5,730 bases of DNA from DASPXY01 sp038227745 (GTDB taxonomy: Bacteria > Planctomycetota > Planctomycetia > Gemmatales > Gemmataceae): assembly GCA_038227745.1 (NCBI GenBank), contig JBBRPS010000673.1, positions 1 to 5,730 of the forward strand, given 5' to 3'. Position numbers and translations under genes: made by a program. Below are positions 1-5,730 of the stretch, in pieces. The notes under the pieces were generated by a model. The model had not been told where the DNA came from and searched no databases. It saw only the letters and a program-made list of their open reading frames with translations. Positions within the stretch are counted from its first letter, which is position 1. Each line of letters opens with the position of its first letter.

Positions 1-27
1 GCGCCCGTCACTGGATACACTGCCGCT

Positions 28-107
28 GTTGGAGTCCCGCCTTTAGGCGGTGGGGCCGGCTAGTTCTGTTGGCCTCGGTCCCCACCGCCTAAAGGCGGGC
101 CTCCAAC
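28..107. repeat. Inverted pair of palindromic elements (REP/BIME-like, family 1)
   Basis: Two 28-nt arms, 28-55 and 80-107, are inverted copies with a single mismatch (T at 35 against G in the complement of the right arm) around a 24-nt spacer. Each arm carries its own small palindrome, CCGCCTTTAGGCGG at 37-50 and its complement CCGCCTAAAGGCGG at 85-98, with unequal tails: GTTGGAG on one side and GTGGGG on the other. The pair can form either one long hairpin or two small ones. GGAG lies just 5' of each small stem, as in REP elements moved by REP-associated tyrosine (Y1) transposases; that link is inference, and no transposase gene is in the window. There is no T-run after the hairpin on either strand, so a simple intrinsic terminator is unlikely. 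It may protect the 3' end of an upstream transcript. Confidence 0.75.
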
Positions 108-115
108 GGCTCCGG

Positions 116-125
116 TATATGATAA
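116..125 (+). promoter_or_regulatory. Possible -10 region of the PLP-enzyme gene
   Basis: TATATGATAA is the only AT-rich island between the inverted repeat and the gene. TATGAT at 118-123 matches five of six bases of the sigma-70 -10 consensus. The place of a -35 box (about 95-100) lies in the GC-rich right arm of the repeat and shows no match to TTGACA. If real, transcription would start near 130, leaving a leader of about 50 nt. The support is weak and rests on composition and one short match. Confidence 0.2.
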
Positions 126-166
126 GCGGTGGCCCGCCCGGGCCGGTAGTGCCACACGTATGCAGT

Positions 167-173
167 GGAGGGA
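167..173 (+). promoter_or_regulatory. Ribosome binding site that decides the start at 181
   Basis: GGAGGGA lies 7 nt before the ATG at 181, an almost ideal Shine-Dalgarno sequence and spacing. An in-frame ATG at 160 lies upstream of this site and has no comparable purine run before it, so 181 is the preferred start. Confidence 0.7.
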
Positions 174-180
174 CCGCCTG

Positions 181-1383
181 ATGAAAGTCGCCGAGGCCCG
201 TGCCTTCTTCCCCGGCACGCGCGACCGCGTCTTCCTCGACGCCGCCTGTGTGAGCCTGATGCCGGTGCAGGCTGAGGAGGCACTGCGGCGGCTGGGCGCG
301 GACCTGCTGGCGTGCCCGGCGCGCGACGCCTCGGCGCACCACATCGCCCTGGACCGCACCGCCGAACAGCCGCGCCGCGAGGCCGCCCGCCTGATCGGCG
401 CCCGCCCGGAGGACGTCGCGCTGGTCGAGAGTACCACGCAGGGCCTGCAGGCCATCGCCGCCGCCGTGCCGCTGGGCCGCGGCGACAAGATCCTCGTCGG
501 CGAGACGGAGTTCATGGGCCTGGCCGTGCCGTGGATCCCGCGGCGGCAGGGGGAGGGCTTCGAGATCGAGGTGGTCGGTCAGCACGAGGGCCGGCTGCGC
601 GTGGACGACTTCGCCCGCGCCCTCGACGGCCGCACGCGCCTGATCCTGCTCAGCAGCGTGCAGTGGAACAACGGCTTCCGCGCCGACCTGGGGGCGTTCA
701 GCGCCCTGGCCCGCGAGCGCGGCGTGCTGCTCGCGGTGGACGCGATCCAGCAGCTCGGCGCGGTCGGCCTGGACGTGAGCCGGACGCCGGTCGATTTCCT
801 CGTCAGCGGGGGGCACAAGTGGCTCAACGCGCCCGTCGGCCGCGGTTTCCTGTACGTCAGTCCGCGGCAGGTGGAGCGGCTGCGGCCGGGGGCGTGGGGA
901 TATCTCAACGTCGCCGAGCCGCCGCAGGGGTGGGCCGAATACTTCGCGACGCCGTCGATCCCCGCGGTGCGCGACTACGACTTCACCGCCGACGCGCGCC
1001 GCTTCGAGGTCGGCGGCACGGCGAACTACCCCGGCAACGTGGCCCTGGGCGCCTCGCTGGCCCTCATCAACGCGCTGGGCATCGCGGCTATCGAGGAGCA
1101 CGTCCTGAACCTGGGCGAGCTGCTGATCGACCGTCTGCGGACGGCCGGCGCCACGGTCGTCGGCCCGACAGATCGCGCCAGCCGCTCCGGCATCGTGACG
1201 TTCACGCTGGGGGAGGGTGTGGCGCGCGACACGGCCTGCCTCGGGCGGCTGCTGGACGGGCGCATCCTGATCTCGCAGCGCTACACCGCGGGCGTCGGCG
1301 GCCTGCGCGTCTCGGTCCACTTCTTCAACAACGAAGACGACGTGCGCCGGCTCGCGGAGGCGGTGCGGGCGGAGAAGGTGTAA
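181..1383 (+). CDS. Class V-fold PLP-dependent aminotransferase/lyase, NifS-like without the desulfurase cysteine
   Basis: A 400-residue soluble enzyme of PLP fold type I, aminotransferase class V family. The Schiff-base lysine is K213 in SGGHKWLNAPVGRGF. Other cofactor contacts are visible: STTQG (84-88) for the phosphate, Q161 in the VQWNNG stretch, and D187 in AVDAIQQLGA for the pyridine nitrogen. RFEVGGTANYPG (274-285) is the substrate/cofactor segment typical of the isopenicillin-N-epimerase/CsdA-like branch. The C-terminal domain ends in the usual LRVSVHFFNNEDDV pattern. Cysteine desulfurases carry an active-site Cys in a loop before this pattern; here 361-375 has none, so sulfur transfer from cysteine is unlikely. 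The true substrate cannot be read from the sequence: epimerase, C-S lyase and kynureninase-like activities all occur in relatives. The length is normal for the family. An alternative start at 160 would add seven residues. The gene stands alone on its strand and converges with the signalling genes, so no pathway is suggested by context. Confidence 0.9.
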   Translation: MKVAEARAFFPGTRDRVFLDAACVSLMPVQAEEALRRLGADLLACPARDASAHHIALDRTAEQPRREAARLIGARPEDVALVESTTQGLQAIAAAVPLGRGDKILVGETEFMGLAVPWIPRRQGEGFEIEVVGQHEGRLRVDDFARALDGRTRLILLSSVQWNNGFRADLGAFSALARERGVLLAVDAIQQLGAVGLDVSRTPVDFLVSGGHKWLNAPVGRGFLYVSPRQVERLRPGAWGYLNVAEPPQGWAEYFATPSIPAVRDYDFTADARRFEVGGTANYPGNVALGASLALINALGIAAIEEHVLNLGELLIDRLRTAGATVVGPTDRASRSGIVTFTLGEGVARDTACLGRLLDGRILISQRYTAGVGGLRVSVHFFNNEDDVRRLAEAVRAEKV

Positions 1384-1410
1384 GCCCACCCGTTGCACCG
1401 GGTGGGCTTA
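1381..1410. terminator. Perfect stem-loop shared by two convergent genes
   Basis: TAAGCCCACCCG (1381-1392) and its exact inverse CGGGTGGGCTTA (1399-1410) form a 12-bp stem with a 6-nt loop, TTGCAC. The outer three bases of each arm are the TAA stop codons of the PLP enzyme (plus strand) and of the receiver-kinase (minus strand), so the hairpin is the whole intergenic region. A bidirectional terminator or 3'-end stabiliser fits this placing. Neither strand has a U-run after the stem, so it is not a classical Rho-independent terminator. Confidence 0.65.
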
Positions 1411-2835
1411 CGTGGCACGGGTCGGCGGCCGCAGCGGCAGGAAGACGGTGAAGTGCGTCCCCGCACCGGGCGCCGAGTCGAAGCCGATCCGGCCACCGTG
1501 GTCCTGTACGATGCCGTAACTGATGCTCAACCCCAGCCCCGTCCCCTGGCCCGGCGGCTTGCTGGTCACGAACGGGTCGAAGACCTTGTCGCGGAGCGCG
1601 GCGGCGATGCCGCGGCCCGTGTCCAGCACGTGGATCTCGACGCCACCGTCGGCCGCGGCGGTGCGCACCGTCACCTTGCCGCCCTCGGGGGTGGCGTCGA
1701 GGGCGTTCATCACGAGGTTCATGACCACCTGGTTGACCTTCGCCGGGTAGCACGTCACCTCCGGCAGCGGCGCCAGGTCCAGCTCCAGGGCCACGCCGCG
1801 CTTGCGGGCCTCGCTGCGGACGATCGTCACGGTGGACTGAATGCCCTCGTTGACGTCCGCCTCCTGTAGCTCGCTCTCGTCCAGGCGCGCGAAGTTGCGC
1901 AGCCCCTTGACGATCGCCTGGATCCGCTGTACGCCGTCGCGCGTCCGCGTCAGCACCCGCTCGAGGTTCGAGAGCGTGTACTCCAGATCGACCTCCTCGG
2001 CCCGCTCGACGATGCGGTCGTGCAGCTCCGGCTGGTGCCGGGCCAGCGCGGCCTCGCCCTCGTGGTACAGCGCCAGCAGGTCGCGCAGGGCGCCCGCATC
2101 GCGCCCCAGCACTTCGAGGTTGTTGCTCACGAACGCCAGCGGGTTGTTGATCTCGTGCGCCACGCCGGCCACCATCTGCCCCAGCGACGAGAGCTTTTCC
2201 GCCTGGACGAGTTGGCTCTGCGTACTCTTCAGTCTCTCGAGAGCCTGGTGCTCGGAGTGGACGGCGTCGCGCAGCTGGCTGTTGACCTTGCGCAGCTCCT
2301 GCGCGCTCGCCTGGTACTGGCGGTTGAGGTGGATGACGTCCTCGAAAGCGGACAGCAGCACGTTGAGGAGCTGCTCCCGGCCGGCGGTCAGCTGGAACTG
2401 GCAATCGAGGAAGATGACGCGTGTGTCGGGCGCCGCGGCGGCCAGGCCCGCGGCGGAGCGGTCCAGGGTCCGCCGCAGCCGGCCGACGATCTCGTCCGGC
2501 TCGCGGTCCTTGGTCATGAACCCGTCGGCCCCCGCCTCCAGTCCGCGCAGCACGTTCAGCGGGTCGGCCTGGCTCGTCAGCACGACAACGGGGAGGTGGC
2601 GGAGGCGCGCGTCGCCCTTGATGCGCCGGCACAGGTCGAAGCCGCTGTCGCCGGGCAGGAGCAGGTCGCTCAGGACGATGTCGAACGGCTCGCGGAGGAG
2701 GCGTTCAAAGCCACTTTCCGCGTCGGCCACGGTGTTCGGGGCAAAGCCCGCCTCCGCCAGGAGGAGGGAAAGCTGCCGCGCCTGGGTCGGGCTGTCCTCA
2801 ACGATCAATACACGGGCGGGCGGTTCTTGCGTCAT
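1408..2835 (-). CDS. Receiver-histidine kinase hybrid (REC-HisKA-HATPase), cytoplasmic
   Basis: A 475-residue protein with no membrane segment. The N-terminal receiver spans about residues 8-125, with acidic pair E13/D14, phospho-acceptor D57 (IVLSDLLLPG), T87 and K109. A short module follows at about 138-176 (TRVIFLDCQFQL, then a helix with LLNVLLSAFEDVI), then a predicted coiled coil of about 176-212. The kinase core has the H box GQMVAGVAHEINNPLAF with H227, an N box near 368-380 (NQVVMNLVMNALDA), the G1 box LDTGRGI (404-410), the F box DPFVTSKPP and the G2 box GTGLGLS (431-437). All catalytic residues look intact, so it should autophosphorylate. The start is the ATG at 2835, immediately before the receiver; the frame stays open to 3138, but that extension translates the palindromic repeats. 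The Shine-Dalgarno is poor (AAAGAACG). Its partner is not visible. Its place after cheB suggests that CheA may address its receiver, which would then gate the kinase (inference). Confidence 0.9.
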   Translation of the reverse strand: MTQEPPARVLIVEDSPTQARQLSLLLAEAGFAPNTVADAESGFERLLREPFDIVLSDLLLPGDSGFDLCRRIKGDARLRHLPVVVLTSQADPLNVLRGLEAGADGFMTKDREPDEIVGRLRRTLDRSAAGLAAAAPDTRVIFLDCQFQLTAGREQLLNVLLSAFEDVIHLNRQYQASAQELRKVNSQLRDAVHSEHQALERLKSTQSQLVQAEKLSSLGQMVAGVAHEINNPLAFVSNNLEVLGRDAGALRDLLALYHEGEAALARHQPELHDRIVERAEEVDLEYTLSNLERVLTRTRDGVQRIQAIVKGLRNFARLDESELQEADVNEGIQSTVTIVRSEARKRGVALELDLAPLPEVTCYPAKVNQVVMNLVMNALDATPEGGKVTVRTAAADGGVEIHVLDTGRGIAAALRDKVFDPFVTSKPPGQGTGLGLSISYGIVQDHGGRIGFDSAPGAGTHFTVFLPLRPPTRAT

Positions 2836-2854
2836 GTCCGGACGTTCTTTGAAA

Positions 2855-2953
2855 ACCGAGGATCGAGGGTCGAGGAGCGCGCCTCTCCGTCCCGCGCGGT
2901 CTATTCTCGGGACAATGCGCCCGAGCTTCCAGTCTCCATCCTCGATCCTCGGT
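2855..2953. repeat. 14-bp inverted repeat upstream of the receiver-kinase start
   Basis: ACCGAGGATCGAGG (2855-2868) and its perfect inverse CCTCGATCCTCGGT (2940-2953) are separated by 71 nt. The near arm begins 20 nt upstream of the kinase ATG, so it lies in the likely leader. A smaller inverted pair, GTCCCG at 2889-2894 and CGGGAC at 2908-2913, sits inside. The structure could be a dispersed hairpin element or a regulatory site; with one copy visible the two cannot be told apart. Confidence 0.55.
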
Positions 2954-3026
2954 GCGGATGGGGCCTTCCCAGCGGTTTCAAGGCCTGGCGAGCCGGGGGC
3001 TAGAGCCGTTTTCGGTTGGGTGCAGC

Positions 3027-3136
3027 GGTTCGTGGCCGACTCGCTCCGCGAGTCGGGGGATTGGCGCCCCCCGACTCGCTCCGCGAGTCGGCCACGATCC
3101 GCCCCCCCGACTCGCGGAGCGAGTCGGCCACGAACC
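3027..3136. repeat. Cluster of three REP-like palindromic elements (family 2)
   Basis: There are three 33-nt units: A at 3027-3059, B at 3068-3100 and C at 3104-3136. Each has a 9-bp stem, CCGACTCGC paired with GCGAGTCGG, around a 3-nt loop, with an asymmetric tail GGTTCGTGG on one side and GGG on the other. A and C are perfect inverted copies of each other. B has the flank orientation of C but carries loop TCC where C has GGA, plus one tail change (T at 3098 where C has A at 3134). The spacers are 8 and 3 nt. GTGG lies directly at the 5' foot of the stem (A on plus, B and C on minus), as in REP elements. Unit C ends 2 nt after the cheB stop, so the cluster would be in the 3' region of the cheB transcript. 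No T-run follows any hairpin. Confidence 0.8.
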
Positions 3137-3138
3137 AC

Positions 3139-4164
<1,026 letters not shown>

Positions 4165-4172
4165 GAGTTCGT

Positions 4173-4177
4173 CTCCG
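4173..4177 (-). promoter_or_regulatory. Ribosome binding site of cheB
   Basis: CGGAG on the minus strand, with GGAG ending 8 nt before the ATG at 4164. It lies inside the 24-nt gap after the CheA-type stop and downstream of the alternative GTG at 4182, which favours the ATG as start. Confidence 0.6.
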
Positions 4178-4188
4178 TTCACCGGGCG

Positions 4189-5730
4189 TCAGAGCAACTG
4201 GGCGATCGTGTCGAGCAGGTGGCGCTGGTCGAAGCCGCTCTTGACCAGGTAGGCGTCGGCGCCGGCCTGCATCCCTCGCGCCCGGTCCTCGTCGCTGGCG
4301 CGGGCGGTCACCAGCACGACAGGCAGCTCGCGGAAGCGCGGCGACGCCCGGACAGTCTCCGCCAGCGTGAAGCCGTCCATGCGCGGCATCTCGACGTCGC
4401 TGACCAGCAGGTCGGCCCCGCGCTCCTGGAGGAGTTGCCAGGCGGCCAGCCCGTCCGCGGCCGTCGTCACCTCGTAGCCCGCGGCCTCCAGGATACTCTT
4501 CTCCAGCGTCCGCGTCGTGACCGAATCATCGACGACCAGCAGGCGCTTCCTCGCTACGGCCGCCTCGGCGGCGACGGCGGGCAGCCCCACGGCCCCGGCC
4601 TGAGCGAGGGCGGCGCGGATCAGGTTGGCGGCGTTCACGACCAGGGCGATCCGCCCCGTGGGCAGCAGCGTCCCGCCCGAGACGTGGCGCAAGCGGCGGA
4701 TGCGTGGCCCCAGGCTGTTGACCACGATCTCCTGTTCGGCGAGCAGTTCGTCCACGACGAACGCCATGCGCCGGTCCCCCGCGGCGAGGACCAGTGCCGG
4801 GGCCTTGCCGCTCGCCGGCGCGCCCGCCAAGCCCAGGGCCGCGGCCAGTGACGCCACCGGCAGCGGGGCGCCACCGAGCGCCAGCATCTGCCGCCCCGCC
4901 ACCGTGCGCAGGTCTTCCGGCCCGACGCGCACCACGCGCTGCACGTTGGTGCCGGCGAAGGCGAACGTCTGCCCGGCCGCGCCGACAAGGACGGCGCGGA
5001 GTGTCGTGAGCGTGAGCGGGACGGTCAGGCAGAACCGCGTCCCACCGCCGGGCACCGGGCCGACGTCCACGAGGCCGTGCAGCGCCTCGACGCGGCTCTT
5101 GACCACGTCGAGGCCGACGCCCCGACCGGAGACGTCGGTGATCAGCGGCGAGGTGGACAATCCCGGGAGGAAGACCAGGCGGGCCAGCTCGCGCTCGTCG
5201 GCCGGCTCGGGCAGCCTGTGTTTGCGCGCCTGGGCGCGGAGGGCGTCGAGGTCCAGCCCGCGGCCGTCGTCCTCGACGCTCACCTCGACCTGGGCGCCGC
5301 GCAAAGCGGCGGTGACGGTGACGCGCGCCTGCGGCGGCTTGCCGGCGGCCCGGCGCGCCTCGGGGGTTTCGGCGCCGTGATCGACGGCATTGCGGACCAG
5401 GTGGCGCAGCGGATCCTTGAGGCCTTCGAGGACTCCGCGGTCCAGCTCGACGGCCCCGCCGCGGACGACGAGGTCCACGTCCTTGCCGCCGGCGCGGGCG
5501 AGGTCGCGGGCCGTCCGGTCGAGGCCCTGGCACGCCTCGGCGAAGGGTAGCATGCGGGCGCGGTGGACCTCGTCACTGAGCGGCCCGGCGACCTGGCGGA
5601 GGAACCGCTGGTCGGCGGCGAAGGCGTCCGCCAGCCGTTCCAGGTCCTTCCCGAGCCGCCGCAGTCTCTCCCCTGTGGCCTGGACGGCCCGGGTGACGCG
5701 CCGCGGCAGCCCCTCGACCACGGCGCCCCC
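4189..5730 (-). CDS. cheA: CheA-type histidine kinase with C-terminal receiver (partial, N terminus outside the window)
   Basis: The last 513 residues of a hybrid CheA (numbered from the first visible codon); the frame is open to the window edge. The visible part begins in the dimerisation/linker region, with the CheA signature RMLPF (59-63). The ATPase domain follows: N box DPLRHLVRNAVDHG (106-119, N114), G1 box EDDGRGLD (153-160), and FLPGLST then SGRGVGLDVVKSRVE (201-215), all intact. A CheW-like regulatory domain runs from about 234 to 380 and should couple the kinase to receptors through CheW. A receiver (about 395-513) ends the protein, with the acidic residues of VVDDS, phospho-acceptor D445 (VSDVEMPRMDGF) and K497. 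The N-terminal HPt domain(s) with the phosphorylated histidine must lie outside the window. Fused receivers are typical of FrzE, WspE and ChpA/PilL rather than of flagellar CheA. The receiver may be an output or a phosphate sink. It is followed by cheB after 24 nt. Confidence 0.93.
   Translation of the reverse strand, partial: GGAVVEGLPRRVTRAVQATGERLRRLGKDLERLADAFAADQRFLRQVAGPLSDEVHRARMLPFAEACQGLDRTARDLARAGGKDVDLVVRGGAVELDRGVLEGLKDPLRHLVRNAVDHGAETPEARRAAGKPPQARVTVTAALRGAQVEVSVEDDGRGLDLDALRAQARKHRLPEPADERELARLVFLPGLSTSPLITDVSGRGVGLDVVKSRVEALHGLVDVGPVPGGGTRFCLTVPLTLTTLRAVLVGAAGQTFAFAGTNVQRVVRVGPEDLRTVAGRQMLALGGAPLPVASLAAALGLAGAPASGKAPALVLAAGDRRMAFVVDELLAEQEIVVNSLGPRIRRLRHVSGGTLLPTGRIALVVNAANLIRAALAQAGAVGLPAVAAEAAVARKRLLVVDDSVTTRTLEKSILEAAGYEVTTAADGLAAWQLLQERGADLLVSDVEMPRMDGFTLAETVRASPRFRELPVVLVTARASDEDRARGMQAGADAYLVKSGFDQRHLLDTIAQLL

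Larger units (their letters stand above)
2836..3138. other. 303-bp intergenic region between cheB and the receiver-kinase gene
   Basis: No gene is supported here. Short open frames across it only translate the repeats. The left half holds a 14-bp inverted repeat just upstream of the kinase start. The right half (3027-3136) holds three palindromic elements ending 2 nt from the cheB stop. The middle (2954-3026) shows only a small palindrome, GGCTAGAGCC, at about 2999-3008. I could not identify a convincing sigma-70 promoter for the kinase on the minus strand, so read-through from cheB or a non-standard promoter are both possible. Confidence 0.6.

Noticed and set aside
160..180. ATG at 160 as the start of the PLP enzyme
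   Set aside because: The good Shine-Dalgarno GGAGGGA lies inside this seven-codon extension and is ideally spaced for the ATG at 181. The residues added (MQWRDRL) resemble no family N terminus.
43..1398. 451-codon open frame on the minus strand across the PLP-enzyme gene
   Set aside because: It is antisense to a gene with clear catalytic motifs. Its translation is Arg/Ala/Gln/His-rich with no recognisable domain, as expected from the complement of high-GC codons.
1325..2632. 435-codon minus-strand open frame overlapping the receiver-kinase gene in another frame
   Set aside because: The translation is dominated by Arg, Gly, Pro and Ala and has no domains. The overlapping frame encodes a complete, motif-rich kinase.
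3027..3136. CRISPR array
   Set aside because: Only three units are present, they are not all in one orientation, the spacers are 8 and 3 nt, and each unit is a full palindrome. This is a REP-like cluster.
3027..3136. Rho-independent terminator of cheB
   Set aside because: The hairpins are strong, but no U-run follows any of them on the minus strand. A role in 3'-end protection or pausing remains possible.
2836..3138. N-terminal extension of the receiver-kinase up to 3138
   Set aside because: The extra 101 residues are translations of the palindromic units (recurrent RVGG/SESAT-like strings). The receiver begins directly after the ATG at 2835.

Overview
The window is high-GC bacterial DNA (about 70% G+C by eye) with strong third-position GC bias, so most long antisense open frames are shadows of real genes. 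Four protein genes are supported. The combination of a CheA/CheB chemosensory pair, a cytoplasmic receiver-kinase and REP-like intergenic palindromes indicates a free-living bacterium with many signalling genes. The phylum cannot be fixed from this sequence; the planctomycete, armatimonadete and myxococcal/deltaproteobacterial groups would all fit.

Layout: (1) 1-159, a leader holding a near-perfect 28-bp inverted pair of palindromic elements. (2) 181-1383, plus strand, a class V-fold PLP enzyme of the NifS/isopenicillin-N-epimerase-like type. (3) 1381-1410, a perfect stem-loop that contains the stop codons of both converging genes. (4) 1408-2835, minus strand, a receiver-histidine kinase hybrid. 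(5) 2836-3138, a 303-bp gap with an inverted repeat near the kinase start and three copies of a second palindromic element family next to the cheB stop. (6) 3139-4164, minus strand, CheB methylesterase. (7) 4189-5730, minus strand, a CheA-type kinase with a C-terminal receiver, cut by the window edge.

The three minus-strand genes read cheA-REC, cheB, REC-kinase in transcription order. This is the arrangement of alternative chemosensory clusters of the Wsp/Frz type rather than of flagellar chemotaxis clusters, with a REC-kinase in the place where Wsp systems carry the WspR diguanylate cyclase. Each of the three proteins has its own receiver domain and no stand-alone CheY is visible. The likely picture is that the CheA kinase core phosphorylates its own receiver, the CheB receiver (adaptation) and possibly the receiver of the downstream kinase (output). 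Receptor, CheW and CheR genes, if present, would lie beyond the right edge.

The most unusual content is non-coding: two unrelated REP-like families, each with a GGAG or GTGG tetranucleotide at the 5' foot of a hairpin and each arranged as inverted pairs, and a stem-loop shared exactly from stop codon to stop codon. I did not find a clearly novel protein system.
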